Origin: Nitrospinota bacterium
Lineage (GTDB): Bacteria > Nitrospinota > Nitrospinia > Nitrospinales > VA-1
Assembly (NCBI GenBank): GCA_009873635.1
Contig: WAHY01000004.1
Span: forward strand, 34,054-80,872
Direction: 5' to 3'
Length of the DNA: 46,819 nucleotides
Of the stretch, positions 1-9,825 are shown piece after piece. The notes beneath the pieces were generated by a model, which ran no database searches, was not told the DNA's origin, and was given only the letters and a program-made list of their open reading frames with translations. Position 1 is the stretch's first letter. Every line of letters starts with the position of its first letter. The position numbers and the translations under genes are program-made.

Positions 1-1037
1 AGATTTTTGTTTAACAGAATATCTACTTTGTCAGGATCGAACCGTGCTCCTGAATTTCCAACCGCACAAAAAATTCTCCCCCAATTCGGGTCTTCTCCGA
101 ACAATGCGGTTTTGACCAGGGAAGATGTTGCAATGGAATTCGCTATCAGGTAAGCCTGCTTTCGTGTCTTTCCACCTTGGACACGGACCGTGACAAACTT
201 GGTTGCTCCTTCCCCATCCAGGACAATTTTTGATGCAAGGTTTTTACAGATTGTTGTCAGAGCTTTTAAGAATTCCCTGTAGCCAGGTGTTCCGAATTTT
301 ATCGGTGAGTTATTTGCCTTTCCATTTGCAAGAACTATGACACAGTCGTTGGTACTGTTATCACCGTCCACAGTGATGCGATTAAACGAACGATCAGCGG
401 CTTCAACAAGGGCTTTTTTTAGAGTTTCCGAATCGATCACCGCATCGGTGTATAAAAAACCAAGCATGGTGGCCATATTCGGGTGAATCATTCCCGATCC
501 TTTTGTGATTCCACCGATCGTGATTTTCTTCCCTTTATAGGTGTATTGAATACGATCCGATTTTGATACCAGGTCGGTTGTCATGATCGCTTCAGCGGCA
601 CTGGTCCAGTGTTTGGCAGTCTTGCCAAGTTTTTTCACCAATTGTGGCGTGGCTTTCAAAATTTTATCGGAGGGAAGTGGAACTCCTATCACTCCGGTGG
701 AAGCGATTAGAACTTCTTTTTGAGGTATGGATAATTCTTCGGAAACCTTTTTTGTGATCGCGTCACAATCTTTCATGCCTTTTGGCCCGACGACGGTATT
801 GGCGTTTCCACTGTTGACAACAATGGCTCGGCAACTGCCGGATTTGGCCAGGGCCCGCTTGCTCCAGGTTACACCAGGGGATACAACAAGGTTTTTAGTG
901 AAAATACCCGCAGCAGTGGCTGGAACATCGGAAACCACCAAAGCAAGATCTTTAATGTTTTTTGGTTTAATGCCACAACTCATCCCTACGGCTTTGAAGC
1001 CGGGAACGGACGGATTGCGATTCTTTGAAAACTTCAT
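1..1037 (-). CDS. argJ: ArgJ, bifunctional ornithine acetyltransferase / N-acetylglutamate synthase (3' end outside window)
   Basis: ArgJ moves the acetyl group from N-acetylornithine to glutamate in cyclic arginine biosynthesis; some family members also use acetyl-CoA. About 345 codons are present, read from the ATG at 1035-1037. The family is usually near 400 residues, so roughly the last 50 lie beyond base 1. The self-cleavage and nucleophile site is clear: KGSGMIHPNMATMLGF with Thr at about residue 190. The early segment SGNANTVVG is also typical. The start lies five bases after the argC stop, so the two genes are almost certainly cotranscribed. No good Shine-Dalgarno is seen, which suggests translational coupling. 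Whether the enzyme is mono- or bifunctional cannot be told from sequence. Confidence 0.95.
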   Translation of the reverse strand, partial: MKFSKNRNPSVPGFKAVGMSCGIKPKNIKDLALVVSDVPATAAGIFTKNLVVSPGVTWSKRALAKSGSCRAIVVNSGNANTVVGPKGMKDCDAITKKVSEELSIPQKEVLIASTGVIGVPLPSDKILKATPQLVKKLGKTAKHWTSAAEAIMTTDLVSKSDRIQYTYKGKKITIGGITKGSGMIHPNMATMLGFLYTDAVIDSETLKKALVEAADRSFNRITVDGDNSTNDCVIVLANGKANNSPIKFGTPGYREFLKALTTICKNLASKIVLDGEGATKFVTVRVQGGKTRKQAYLIANSIATSSLVKTALFGEDPNWGRIFCAVGNSGARFDPDKVDILLNKN

Positions 1038-1042
1038 GATGT

Positions 1043-2080
1043 CTAAGGAAAAACTGCCGGGGACATAAGACCGGTTTTTTCATCCAGTCCCAGCATGATA
1101 TTCATATTCTGGATAGCTTGTCCTGAAGCCCCTTTAATCAGGTTATCGAGCGCACTTGTAATTATAAGACGCTGGTTCCTTGTATCCACCTTAAGGCCTA
1201 TATCGCAAAAGTTAGAAGATAGAACATGTTTGCTGCTGGCGAACTTGCCGGGATTCAACACGCGCACAAAACTTTCATCTTTATAAAAATCGCGATAGTG
1301 TTCGACTATTTTTTTATCGTCAATGGATTCATTTAGATTAATGTAAACTGTGCTCAACATACCCCGGGTCATGGGTACCAGATGCGGGGAAAAAGTAATG
1401 TTTACGGTTTTGCCTGCCAAAGCTGAAAGTTCTTGCTCCATTTCAGGTGTATGCCTGTGACCGGCAAGACCATAGGGACTGATACCTTCGTTGGCCTCGG
1501 TGTAGTGTGTGGTCAGGGAAGGTTTGCGTCCGGCCCCGGAAACACCGGACTTACTGTCTGAGATGATTGAGTCAAGGTCAACCCAATCTGTTTTAAGAAG
1601 CGGTGCTAATGCCAGAATCACGCTGGTTGGATAACAACCTGGGTTGGCAATCAACTTTGCTGCTCGAATGGATTGACGATGCAGTTCCGGCAATCCATAC
1701 ACGGCCTGCTTAAGAAGTTCAGGGTGAGTATGGGTGACGGAGTACCAGTCTGAATAAGCTTCAGGGTCTTTCAACCGATAGTCTGCGCTCAGGTCGATAA
1801 TTTTGCAGTCAGACTTTAGATAAACAGGAAGCTTGTCCATAGCCGCTAAATGGGGCAAAGCCAGAAATAAAATAGAACATTTTTCTGCGATGTTGTCTTC
1901 AAGAGGATGAAGTGGGAGATCAACAACTCCATTCAAAGCAGGAAAAACCTCAGCAATGTTTTGACCCTGGAAAGTTTCTGAAGTCAAAACCGTGAGTTCT
2001 ACATCCGGGTGTCCGGAAAGAAGTCGGATTAACTCCAAACCTGTGTATCCACTAGCTCCAGCTATACCTATTTTAACCAT
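1043..2080 (-). CDS. argC: ArgC, N-acetyl-gamma-glutamyl-phosphate reductase
   Basis: ArgC is the NADPH-dependent reductase that makes N-acetylglutamate semialdehyde, the third step of arginine synthesis, in the cytoplasm. The protein has 345 residues, the normal length. The N-terminal nucleotide-binding loop GASGYTG is at residues 8-14 and the catalytic cysteine is C149 in NPGCYPT. The C-terminal half carries the family's substrate-domain signatures (GAGRKPS, PHLVPMTRG). It lies just upstream of argJ on the same strand with a five-base gap. A possible sigma70-type promoter is about 120 bases upstream. Confidence 0.97.
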   Translation of the reverse strand: MVKIGIAGASGYTGLELIRLLSGHPDVELTVLTSETFQGQNIAEVFPALNGVVDLPLHPLEDNIAEKCSILFLALPHLAAMDKLPVYLKSDCKIIDLSADYRLKDPEAYSDWYSVTHTHPELLKQAVYGLPELHRQSIRAAKLIANPGCYPTSVILALAPLLKTDWVDLDSIISDSKSGVSGAGRKPSLTTHYTEANEGISPYGLAGHRHTPEMEQELSALAGKTVNITFSPHLVPMTRGMLSTVYINLNESIDDKKIVEHYRDFYKDESFVRVLNPGKFASSKHVLSSNFCDIGLKVDTRNQRLIITSALDNLIKGASGQAIQNMNIMLGLDEKTGLMSPAVFP

Positions 2081-2198
2081 AGAAATGTTTGCCTGATTCG
2101 AGGGGATTATTCTATCCCTTAATTTTATTGAATTGATGCTTCAGAGGGGCAGGCTACAAACTACCATACCATAATGGGCGGTTTTGTTTCAGGCCTGA

Positions 2199-2227
2199 AT
2201 AGTATGAGCGCTGGAATCTATTGTCAG
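2199..2227 (-). promoter_or_regulatory. Possible sigma70-type promoter for argC-argJ
   Basis: Read on the minus strand, CTGACA (5 of 6 to the -35 consensus) is followed after 17 bases by TACTAT (4 of 6 to the -10). It points toward argC and would give a leader of roughly 110 bases. Seen by eye only. Confidence 0.35.
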
Positions 2228-2265
2228 CGCGCAAAGAATTATCTTGGAAATAAGCCCCAATATCC

Positions 2266-2282
2266 ATCGGGCTTGGCCCGAT
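2266..2282 (-). terminator. Short stem-loop at the rpsI stop codon
   Basis: A perfect 7-bp stem with a 3-base loop (ATCGGGC / GCCCGAT) begins at the last bases of the rpsI stop codon. No T-run follows on the minus strand, so it is at best a weak or Rho-assisted terminator or an mRNA end-protecting hairpin. Confidence 0.3.
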
Positions 2283-2680
2283 TAGCGTTTGGAGAATTGG
2301 AATTTTTTGCGTGCCCCGGGTTGACCGTATTTCTTTCTTTCTACGGTTCTTGAGTCCCGAGTGAGGAATCCAGCTTTTTTCAGAGGTGCCCGCAAACTTG
2401 CGTCGGTCAAAATAAGAGCACGGGATATACCCAATCGCAATGCGCCGGACTGGCCGGAAAGCCCTCCGCCTTGTACGGTGGCCTGGATATCTATTGACTT
2501 TAAAGTGTCAGTCGTGATCAACGGGTGCTTGATGATGCACTCAAGGCTTTCCCGGCAAAAATATTCTTTAATGGACTTGTTGTTAACTGTAATATTGCCG
2601 GTGCCTTTTTGAATCCATACTTTAGCGATAGATTCTTTGCGTTTTCCCGTTGCGTAAAATTTTTCGATGGTGCCTTCCAT
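2282..2680 (-). CDS. rpsI: 30S ribosomal protein S9
   Basis: S9 is a small-subunit head protein whose C-terminal tail reaches the P-site tRNA. The 132 residues match the family: N-terminal ATGKRKESIAKVW, central VQGGGLSGQSGALRLGISRA, and a basic C-terminus YGQPGARKKFQFSKR. The universal ending is usually KRxQFSKR, so this tail is close to standard. It follows rplM by about 30 bases, the usual L13-S9 operon order. A stem-loop sits at its stop codon. Confidence 0.98.
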   Translation of the reverse strand: MEGTIEKFYATGKRKESIAKVWIQKGTGNITVNNKSIKEYFCRESLECIIKHPLITTDTLKSIDIQATVQGGGLSGQSGALRLGISRALILTDASLRAPLKKAGFLTRDSRTVERKKYGQPGARKKFQFSKR

Positions 2681-2710
2681 AATCGTTATTGCTCTCTTAG
2701 TTTAAAAAGT

Positions 2711-3142
2711 TTAGATACCAACTAGTTCCGGATTCTGACTTGTATGCGGGTGCTGTTCGTCATTGTAAATTCTAAAATTGTTGTGCAGAGATCTGCCCAA
2801 TCTTGTTTTCGGCAGCATTCCCTGAATTGCCTTTTTCAGCAAGTCAGAAGGTTTTTTTTCAAGAACCTGTTTTGCTGTGACGGATTTGATTCCCCCCGGC
2901 CAACCGGTATGATGATAATAAATTTTGTCGTCCCATTTTTTTCCGGACAACTTAACTTTTGCGGCGTTAATGATAATTACATTATCCCCAGCATCAACGT
3001 GAGGTGTGAAAGTGGGCTTGGTCTTGCCGCGAATAATTGATGCTGCTTTGCTGGCAACTCGCCCTAATGGCTTATCAGCTGCATCAATCACCACCCATTT
3101 TTTAACGACATCGGCCTTTTTAGCAAAAAACGTTGTTTTCAT
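2711..3142 (-). CDS. rplM: 50S ribosomal protein L13
   Basis: L13 is an early-assembly protein of the large subunit. The 143 residues carry WVVIDAADKPLGRVAS near the N-terminus, KVKLSGKKWDDKIYYHHTGWPGG in pieces through the middle, and MLPKTRLGR toward the end, all L13 hallmarks. It is the first gene of the rplM-rpsI operon. A near-consensus promoter lies about 50-75 bases upstream, fitting high expression. The divergent neighbour is shc. Confidence 0.98.
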   Translation of the reverse strand: MKTTFFAKKADVVKKWVVIDAADKPLGRVASKAASIIRGKTKPTFTPHVDAGDNVIIINAAKVKLSGKKWDDKIYYHHTGWPGGIKSVTAKQVLEKKPSDLLKKAIQGMLPKTRLGRSLHNNFRIYNDEQHPHTSQNPELVGI

Positions 3143-3190
3143 TATTTTTCGGTTTCAGTAAATATTTATTTTTGATCGTGTAAACCGGCT

Positions 3191-3219
3191 ATAATAAAGG
3201 AGATACCTGTACCTGTCAA
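3191..3219 (-). promoter_or_regulatory. Strong sigma70-type promoter for rplM-rpsI
   Basis: On the minus strand a perfect TTGACA is followed after exactly 17 bases by TATTAT (5 of 6 to TATAAT). It points to rplM, whose start is about 50 bases downstream. This is the best promoter match in the window. Confidence 0.7.
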
Positions 3220-3333
3220 CTGTAAATCAAAATTAATTCAACGGATGTCTGGCTGGTTTCTTTACTTTATTTTGACCGGAAAATAGATTAAATTAGCGTG
3301 TTTAATGCTATTTTGATCTTATAAGCTAACTAT

Positions 3334-5298
3334 ATGGAAAATATGATAATAGAGCAACAAAATGCCGAAGCCTCCAACACCGCTGGGGATGTGGCAAAAA
3401 AAGAGCTGGACCGATCCATTGAGCGATCACGCGAGTTTTTGTTATCCCGCCAGACTGAAGAAGGTTATTGGGTGGACGAGCTGGAGGCCAATGTAACAAT
3501 ATCGGCTGAATATATATTCTTCATGCATTTCACCGACCGTCTGGATTTGGCCAAACAGGAAAAGGTCGTAAAATATCTGCTTCACCAGCAAAGGGAGGAT
3601 GGTAGCTGGCCACTATTTCATGGTGGTCTGTGTGATATCAACTCAACAGTAGAATCGTATATGGCCCTGAAAATGGCCGGCCTGCCTGCTGACCGGGAAG
3701 AGATGGTGCGAGCTCGGCAGGCTATATTTGCCAATGGCGGCATAAAAAATACCCGGGTCTTCACTAAAATCTTTCTCGCCATGTTTGGCCAGATTTCCTG
3801 GGATGTTTGTCCGGCAGTACCTGTGGAATTGATTTTGTTTCCAAACTGGTTCCCTTTCAATATCTATGAGATTTCGAGTTGGTCCCGCGGTACTGTGGTT
3901 CCCCTCTCTGTAGTGCGTTCCTTCGAACCGGTCCATGAACTGCCTGAGGGATGTGATGTTCAGGAGTTGTTTACCAAAAACGATCAGGATCTGGATTTCA
4001 AACCCAGCGGACTGCCATTCACAAGCTGGAGGGATACTTTTATTTATCTGGACCGACTCATAAAGACCGTAGGGAAGTTTCCGTGGAAGCCATTTCGCAA
4101 AAAAGCCTTGCGTAAAGTTGAAGAATGGACTCTGGACCATCAGGAGGAAGAGGGCGATTTCGGGGGCATTCAACCGGCCATGTTCAATTCTTTGTTAGCG
4201 TTTCACCTTTTAGGATATTCCAGGGATCATGCAGCCTGTGTGAAAGGAATGGAGGCGGTTGACCGCTTCATGCTCGAAAAAGATGGGCGAATGTGGATGC
4301 AGGCTTGTGTTTCACCTTTATGGGACACAGCCATTTGCTCTAATGCCTTGTTGGATTCGGGGTTGCCTTCGAACCACCCGGCTCTGGTGAAATCGGCTGA
4401 ATGGATTATCAGCAAGCAGGTGGTCAAACGCGGCGACTGGCAAGTGAAAAATCCGGATGCGGAGCCAGGCGGCTGGGCTTTTGAATTTTACAATGAACTG
4501 TATCCCGATACTGATGATACCGCAGAGATACTGCTTTTTCTCAACCGGGCTGAAGTCCCTGATAACCGCTGGAAATTAAGTGAATGCCAGCGGGCGATGG
4601 ACTGGTTGTTGAGCATGCAGAGCAAGAATGGAGGTTGGGGTGCTTTTGATGTGGATAACGACAAGGAAGTTCTCAACGAAGTTCCCTTTGCCGACCATAA
4701 AGCGTTGCTGGATCCTCCTACTGTCGATGTAACAAGCCGGATTATCTGGATGTTGGCAAAATGGGGGTTCACAAAAGATCATCCCAGGGTTAAACGTGCT
4801 CTTGAATTTGTCAAAGATCGGCAGGAGTTGGATGGCTGCTGGTTTGGCAGGTGGGGAGTGAATTATATTTATGGGACGTTTCTGGCTTTGAACGGTTTGA
4901 AAGCCATTGGTGAGGATATGAAGGCACCCTTCAGCAGAAAAGCTGTGCGCTGGCTTGAAAGCCATCAAAATGAAGACGGGGGCTGGGGTGAAACCTGTCA
5001 AAGCTACGCGGAACCCAGTCTGCGCGGCCGTGGTCAAAGTACCGCCTCGCAAACTGCATGGGCCTTGCTGGGTCTCCTCGCCGCTGGTGAGGAACATAGT
5101 CCTGTTGTAGAAAAGGGAGTTCGTTATTTAATCGAAACACAAAAAGATTCGGGGGAGTTTTCTGGAAGCTGGTGGGAGGAGGAGTTTACCGGCACTGGAT
5201 TTCCCATCCATTTCTTCATCAAATATCATATGTATCAGCACTTCTTCCCATTGATGGCTTTGTCCCGCTACCGTCGGTCAACGACCGAGAGTAGTTAG
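3334..5298 (+). CDS. shc: Squalene-hopene cyclase
   Basis: This enzyme cyclises squalene to hopene and hopanol, the first committed step of hopanoid membrane-lipid synthesis; the family is monotopic on the inner membrane. The protein has 654 residues, typical for the family. The catalytic acid motif is DTDDTA at residues 392-397, equivalent to DxDD. Several QW repeats are visible, including QREDGSW near residue 90, QSKNGGWGAFD near 430 and QNEDGGWGE near 548. The C-terminal part GTGFPIHFFIKYHMY is typical. The ATG was chosen because the following 30 residues are a polar lead-in before the first conserved helix. No other hopanoid gene is in the window, so it stands alone. Confidence 0.97.
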   Translation: MENMIIEQQNAEASNTAGDVAKKELDRSIERSREFLLSRQTEEGYWVDELEANVTISAEYIFFMHFTDRLDLAKQEKVVKYLLHQQREDGSWPLFHGGLCDINSTVESYMALKMAGLPADREEMVRARQAIFANGGIKNTRVFTKIFLAMFGQISWDVCPAVPVELILFPNWFPFNIYEISSWSRGTVVPLSVVRSFEPVHELPEGCDVQELFTKNDQDLDFKPSGLPFTSWRDTFIYLDRLIKTVGKFPWKPFRKKALRKVEEWTLDHQEEEGDFGGIQPAMFNSLLAFHLLGYSRDHAACVKGMEAVDRFMLEKDGRMWMQACVSPLWDTAICSNALLDSGLPSNHPALVKSAEWIISKQVVKRGDWQVKNPDAEPGGWAFEFYNELYPDTDDTAEILLFLNRAEVPDNRWKLSECQRAMDWLLSMQSKNGGWGAFDVDNDKEVLNEVPFADHKALLDPPTVDVTSRIIWMLAKWGFTKDHPRVKRALEFVKDRQELDGCWFGRWGVNYIYGTFLALNGLKAIGEDMKAPFSRKAVRWLESHQNEDGGWGETCQSYAEPSLRGRGQSTASQTAWALLGLLAAGEEHSPVVEKGVRYLIETQKDSGEFSGSWWEEEFTGTGFPIHFFIKYHMYQHFFPLMALSRYRRSTTESS

Positions 5299-5299
5299 C

Positions 5300-5396
5300 A
5301 ATAGCCCCTTGGCAGGGGAGGCAGGTAGAATTAATTTTCAGCCTAGAGAGATATTTTCAGGCAGCAAAAGCTATTGCTCGTTGGCCGCCGGGACTC
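5300..5396 (-). repeat. Palindromic interspersed repeat, copy R1 (inverted orientation)
   Basis: Reverse-complemented, this stretch matches copy R3 near 14.8 kb. From GCCAACGAG to GGCT, 44 of 46 bases are identical. Its end carries a stem CCCCT / AGGGG around a TGGC loop at 5305-5318. It fills the gap between two convergent genes, shc and the lipoprotein gene, so it could end transcription from both sides. Confidence 0.75.
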
Positions 5397-5400
5397 CCCG

Positions 5401-6240
5401 CTACATCTCACCTTCGATGTCTTCAAACGGATACAGCTTTTCGTATTGCAGAGCCAGTACAATACGAGGATCCTCGGTGAAACTTTCGTTGATGACACTT
5501 AAAAGCGTGGCCCCTTCAGTGATAAATTTTTTCAGGCTCGCGTCATCAGTGATAATGCGTTGCGAAAGATCATCATAAAGATCCAGAATGCTAGTTGCCA
5601 AACCCAAAGACTCGCCTATTTTAGAATAAGAGACATCGCGGTCACGGCTTTTAATGGCAAACTCTGCAAAACGTACCCACCTGTCTATATCACCCGGCAC
5701 TTCTCCCAGGTTGAGGAAATAATTTGTGTAGCCTTCTTTCCCCATGCTCTCAAACCTTTGTACCGTCTTAGTACCCCAGGCATCTAGACGAACACCTTTA
5801 GCGTTCTTGCAAATGTGTCGGACAGAAAATACTAACCGGTTCAACTGGCTGTCCAACTGCATGCCGTCATTGGAATAAGGTTTGGACTTTACATTTCTTT
5901 CGTATGCCTGCCAGACAACACCGCGTTTTTGCACTTCAATTCGTCTCTTATTCAGGGCATTGGCCTTATCAGCACAATCCTGTTCTGTCTTTACATTAAT
6001 AGCTTTAGATTGCTTCAGTTTGGACGCCAGGGCGGGATCGATTGAAATTTTAGTAACTTTGCTATTGGCTACGTCATCTATAGTATCGCTGGTTTTTCGC
6101 GTTGATTCCTTGCGCACCCAGGTGTTTTCTTTTACTGGCATCCTGAAGGCAGTTTTTTCGACTACATCTTCGCCTTCAACTCCATTGCCACAACCCGTTA
6201 CCATGACCAATAAAATAGATACTATTGGTGCGTACTGCAT
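5401..6240 (-). CDS. Unassigned lipoprotein, paralogue of the secreted protein at 17.6 kb
   Basis: No known family is recognised. The 279 residues begin with a lipoprotein signal peptide ending in the lipobox VTGC (C17), so the mature protein is probably anchored in a membrane facing the periplasm. After a variable N-terminal region, a helical domain starts near residue 83. Two cysteines (C89, C144) and the motif GMQLDSQ at 126-132 are shared with the 282-residue protein at 17588-18436. Over a 31-residue stretch 18 positions are identical. A conserved disulfide is therefore likely. The Shine-Dalgarno AGAGG precedes the ATG at good spacing. It is convergent with shc, with repeat R1 between them. 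It could be an adaptor or stress-related envelope protein, but nothing in the sequence decides this. Confidence 0.75.
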   Translation of the reverse strand: MQYAPIVSILLVMVTGCGNGVEGEDVVEKTAFRMPVKENTWVRKESTRKTSDTIDDVANSKVTKISIDPALASKLKQSKAINVKTEQDCADKANALNKRRIEVQKRGVVWQAYERNVKSKPYSNDGMQLDSQLNRLVFSVRHICKNAKGVRLDAWGTKTVQRFESMGKEGYTNYFLNLGEVPGDIDRWVRFAEFAIKSRDRDVSYSKIGESLGLATSILDLYDDLSQRIITDDASLKKFITEGATLLSVINESFTEDPRIVLALQYEKLYPFEDIEGEM

Positions 6241-6720
6241 ATCTGTATACCTCTTTTATACTTATTTGGGTTTTTAAATGAAGTTAATGTTATACACTAA
6301 AATTCTTCTGCTTGCAGTGATTTAAGACCGTTTAACCTATAAATGTTTCAATAGTTAAGATGAATGATCCCCCCCCTCTCAACTATCTCAACCAGCCAAA
6401 ATAAAAGACAACTTCAGCATGAAGACACTCTGCCAGCTAAATTGCAAATGATCCTTGCATTGTCGCAATGCAGAGCAATGAGTGTCAAAAAAATGGTGGA
6501 TAAATGAAGAACTTTACCATTCCATAGCCATTTTGCCTCGCCTCAGACAATCAGATCCACGCACTCAGAAACCCCATAACCCCATATATTCAATAGGGTT
6601 ATTTTAATTTCGCTGGCGTGTATCCCTTAAAACCTGGCCAAGGCATACGAATTGCAAAACACATTAAGTGATACACGTATAATGACGATAAGACCATAAA
6701 ATATTAAAGGTTTAAATACT
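6241..6720. other. 480-base divergent intergenic region with a small palindrome
   Basis: No ORF of useful length is seen. A perfect palindrome, TGCATTG-TCG-CAATGCA, lies at 6456-6472 and could be an operator or a short hairpin. A perfect TATAAT at 6678-6683 lies 38 bases upstream of the FlgO-like gene, but its best -35 match is poorly spaced. The region separates two divergent lipoprotein genes and probably holds both promoters. Confidence 0.4.
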
Positions 6721-7293
6721 ATGAACATGAAAAAATTCTATTGTTTAATGATCTTGTCCATTTTTATCTCAGGTTGTGAAGTGAAGATGGGACCATCGCA
6801 GTTCTGGAGTAAAGTTTTCCGTACCCAGACAGATTCCAATTACTACAAAAGTAAATCCGAAGACTTGATTCAAACTTTGACCTCGGATATTGAAGAATAT
6901 GAAATCAACAAAGTCACGGTTATGGATCTGGTTGATGAAAAAGACAAGCTTCCAGTCCTCGGAGAATATCTAACCTCAAGGATCGTCGAAGCGATCACTA
7001 AAAAATATTTTTTCAAAGATAAGATTTTCCGGGTCGCGCAAAAGGGAGAAGTCAATGCGGTGATGGAGAATTTAAACCTCGAACCTTCCTACTCTTATAA
7101 CAAAGAAGAAATTCGGGAGATGGGTAAGGCGCTTAACTCTCAGGCTCTTATTACGGGTAAAATCACCGACCTTGGGACAAACATTGATGTCCATCTCACT
7201 TTGACAGATGTCATGAGCGGAGAAGTGATCGCGTCCGCCACCGAACATCTCACGCGGACCAAATTCGCCGTCGAGATGCTTCGCCATCACTAG
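6721..7293 (+). CDS. FlgO/CsgG-like outer-membrane lipoprotein
   Basis: The 190 residues start with a lipoprotein signal peptide with lipobox ISGC (C19). The rest resembles the FlgO/CsgG/TolB-N type fold. It shows a strand KVTVMDLVD, an EYLTSRIVEAI helix, then FRVAQKGEVNAVMENL. It ends with a GKALNSQALITGKITDLG segment and an anti-parallel sheet carrying DVMSGEVIASA. In known families such proteins are periplasm-facing lipoproteins tied to flagellar outer-membrane stability or curli-type export, but no flagellar or curli gene is nearby. The start follows AAAGG at reasonable spacing. Its stop codon lies inside the left edge of repeat copy R2. Assignment is by motif pattern only. Confidence 0.7.
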   Translation: MNMKKFYCLMILSIFISGCEVKMGPSQFWSKVFRTQTDSNYYKSKSEDLIQTLTSDIEEYEINKVTVMDLVDEKDKLPVLGEYLTSRIVEAITKKYFFKDKIFRVAQKGEVNAVMENLNLEPSYSYNKEEIREMGKALNSQALITGKITDLGTNIDVHLTLTDVMSGEVIASATEHLTRTKFAVEMLRHH

Positions 7294-7405
7294 GCGTGCC
7301 AGCGTGACGCTGGATCCAAACTCCACAGCATATTGGGATAACGGGTAAGCTCAGCTAAAAATTAAATGTTAATTGCTACCCTCGCTAGAGGGGGCTGTAA
7401 GGGCT
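7288..7405 (+). repeat. Palindromic interspersed repeat, copy R2 (divergent)
   Basis: The left edge resembles the start of R3/R4 (actaggc), the middle is diverged, and the right half matches R4 closely (aaaattaaatgttaattgc). Its terminal stem is CCCTC-GCTA-GAGGG at 7379-7392, a compensated version of the CCCCT/AGGGG stem of R1 and R4. A second small hairpin, CCAGCG-TGA-CGCTGG, lies near the left edge. It sits between convergent genes, so terminator activity for the FlgO-like gene and lon is plausible. Confidence 0.65.
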
Positions 7406-7412
7406 TCCCGGC

Positions 7413-9821
7413 TTAGTTTAAACGGGAGGCGGCGGGTTGTCTGCTGGATGTTTTTGCGGTTTTTTTAGTTTTTTTAGCGGCAGGTTTTTTCTTGAGTTTG
7501 AACTTCTTATCGAACGAGTGTTTGATCACTTCGTCCATCGTTTTGGCGGGATAAAACTGTATTTTCTTCCGGACGTTTTCGGGGATGTCCGGAATATCTT
7601 TTTCGTTTTCAGCAGGGATAACCAGATTGGTGATGTTGAACCTGTGCGCTGCCAGAACCTTTTCTTTGAGTCCTCCAATGGGTAGAACTTTTCCAGTCAG
7701 GGTCAGTTCTCCGGTCATTGCCAGCTCGGGGCGCAAAGGTGTTTTGGTCAATGCTGAGACCAGGGCAACTGCCATAGTGATACCGGCTGAAGGTCCATCT
7801 TTGGGAACAGCGCCTTCGGGAATATGTATGTGGAAATCATTTTTCTGGTAGAAGTTAGCAGCAAGCCCTAAATCTTTTGCGCGGGACCTGACATAGCTCA
7901 TTGCGGCCTGTGCTGATTCTTTCATCACATCGCCAAGTTGTCCGGTGGGCACCAATTTTCCTGTACCAGGCAAAACGGTAACTTCAATGGCGAGGGTCTC
8001 GCCTCCAACTTCGGTCCATGCCAGCCCGGTAGCAGTGCCGATCTCCAAGGGGCCATCTGAATCAGACTTTTTGAATTTAGGGATACCAAGATATTTTTCC
8101 AGCACGGACGGTGTGATTTTTACGCTGGTCTTCTTGCCCTTTTCGACGACAGCCTTAACTACTTTTCTGCAGAGGGTGGCTATTTCCCGCTCCAGGTTTC
8201 TCACACCAGCTTCACGGGTGAAATCGTGGATGATTCTATCAATAGCTTTGTCAGAAATTTCCAGATTCTTTTTGGTCAGGCCATGTTCCGGTATTTTTTT
8301 TGGGATGAGAAAACTTTTTGCGATGCCCATTTTTTCCTGATCGGTGTAACCCGGCAATCGCAGCACTTCCATCCTGTCAAGCAAAGGTTGCGGAATGGAA
8401 TGCAGAACATTGGCGGTACAGATAAAAAGCACATTGGAGAGGTCGTAATCGACTTCCAGATAATGGTCATTGAAACTGGAGTTCTGTTCGGGGTCAAGCA
8501 CTTCCAGCAAGGCGGAAGATGGGTCTCCACGGAAATCGGCGTTCATTTTGTCGATTTCATCGAGCATGAAAACCGGATTGTGGACACCGGCTTTTTTGAT
8601 ACCTTGGATAATTTTACCCGGCAAGGCTCCAATATAAGTTCGGCGGTGCCCTCTGATTTCTGCCTCATCACGCACACCGCCCAGTGAGACCCGGACGAAC
8701 TTGCGGCCCATTGCCTTGCCGATGGATTGTCCTAACGAAGTTTTGCCCACACCCGGCGGACCGACAAGGCAGAGGATAGGACCCCTGATTTTTTTGACCA
8801 GTTTCAATACTGCCAGGTGTTCGGTAATTCGTTCTTTAACTTTTTCGAGACCGTAATGGTCTTTATCTAAAATTTTCTGGGCTTCGGCAATTTTGATTTT
8901 TTCAGCGCCGGCGCCTTTTTTCCATGGCAGGTCTGTGAGCCATTCTATATAAGTTCGGGCAACCGTTGCTTCAGCGGACATGGGCTGCATCAACTCAAGA
9001 CGCTTTAATTCTTTCACTGCTTTTTCATTAATATCCTTGGGCATTTTGGCTTTTTTGATTTTCTGTTTGAGTTCATCCATATCGGTTTTGAACTCATCAC
9101 GTTTGCCCAGCTCTTTCTGGATAGCTTTGATCTGTTCGTTGAGATAAAACTCTTTTTGACTGCGTTCCATTTGCTTACGCACCCTGCCATGAACGCGTTT
9201 TTCAATTTTAAGGACTTCCATCTCGGATTTTAAAATACCAAGAAGTTTATTCAGCCTGTCTGCAGGGTTAAGGGTTTCAAGCAAGTCTTGTTTTTCCTGA
9301 GTTTGAAACACCATATAGGCAGCAATGGTATCTGCGTAACGGTGTGGCTCGAGAATATTGGAGCTTGCGGCAACAGCTTCGAGAGGAATTTTTTGATTCA
9401 GTTTTACATATTGTTCGAACACCGTACCGACACTTCGCATCAGCGCTTTCACATCTGGAGTGAGTTGGTCGTTTTCATGGATGCGGCTGACTTCTACTTC
9501 AAAATAGTCTGGATTCTCAATGAAAGATTCAATTCGCCCTCTTTGCAGGCCTTCTACCAGAACCTTCATGGTTCCATCGGTCAGTTTTAGGATCTGCAGG
9601 ATATTAGCGATTGTTCCTGTTTCGTAGATATCCGAGGTTTCGGGTTCGTTATTGTTTGGGTTGCGTTGTGCAGAAAGGAAGATACTTTTCTGCTCGGCCA
9701 TGGATTTTTCCAGGGCGAGTATGGACTTCTCCCGTCCTACAAACAGGGGAAGCACCATGAACGGAAAAACAATAATATCTCTTAAGGGGAGGAGCGGTAA
9801 TGCGATTTTTTCTGAACCCAT
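7413..9821 (-). CDS. lon: Lon ATP-dependent protease (LonA)
   Basis: Lon degrades misfolded and selected regulatory proteins in the cytoplasm as an ATP-driven hexamer. The 802 residues show the LAN substrate-binding domain ([15 protein letters not shown] at the start), a coiled-coil linker, and the AAA+ module with Walker [10 protein letters not shown] near residue 355 and Walker [10 protein letters not shown]. The protease domain has the Ser-Lys dyad: Ser near 678 in PKDGPSAG and Lys near 721 in [10 protein letters not shown]. The last 35 residues are an unusual Lys/Ala-rich tail. It follows clpX by only four bases, so it is cotranscribed with the Clp genes. Confidence 0.98.
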   Translation of the reverse strand: MGSEKIALPLLPLRDIIVFPFMVLPLFVGREKSILALEKSMAEQKSIFLSAQRNPNNNEPETSDIYETGTIANILQILKLTDGTMKVLVEGLQRGRIESFIENPDYFEVEVSRIHENDQLTPDVKALMRSVGTVFEQYVKLNQKIPLEAVAASSNILEPHRYADTIAAYMVFQTQEKQDLLETLNPADRLNKLLGILKSEMEVLKIEKRVHGRVRKQMERSQKEFYLNEQIKAIQKELGKRDEFKTDMDELKQKIKKAKMPKDINEKAVKELKRLELMQPMSAEATVARTYIEWLTDLPWKKGAGAEKIKIAEAQKILDKDHYGLEKVKERITEHLAVLKLVKKIRGPILCLVGPPGVGKTSLGQSIGKAMGRKFVRVSLGGVRDEAEIRGHRRTYIGALPGKIIQGIKKAGVHNPVFMLDEIDKMNADFRGDPSSALLEVLDPEQNSSFNDHYLEVDYDLSNVLFICTANVLHSIPQPLLDRMEVLRLPGYTDQEKMGIAKSFLIPKKIPEHGLTKKNLEISDKAIDRIIHDFTREAGVRNLEREIATLCRKVVKAVVEKGKKTSVKITPSVLEKYLGIPKFKKSDSDGPLEIGTATGLAWTEVGGETLAIEVTVLPGTGKLVPTGQLGDVMKESAQAAMSYVRSRAKDLGLAANFYQKNDFHIHIPEGAVPKDGPSAGITMAVALVSALTKTPLRPELAMTGELTLTGKVLPIGGLKEKVLAAHRFNITNLVIPAENEKDIPDIPENVRKKIQFYPAKTMDEVIKHSFDKKFKLKKKPAAKKTKKTAKTSSRQPAASRLN

Positions 9822-9825
9822 GATT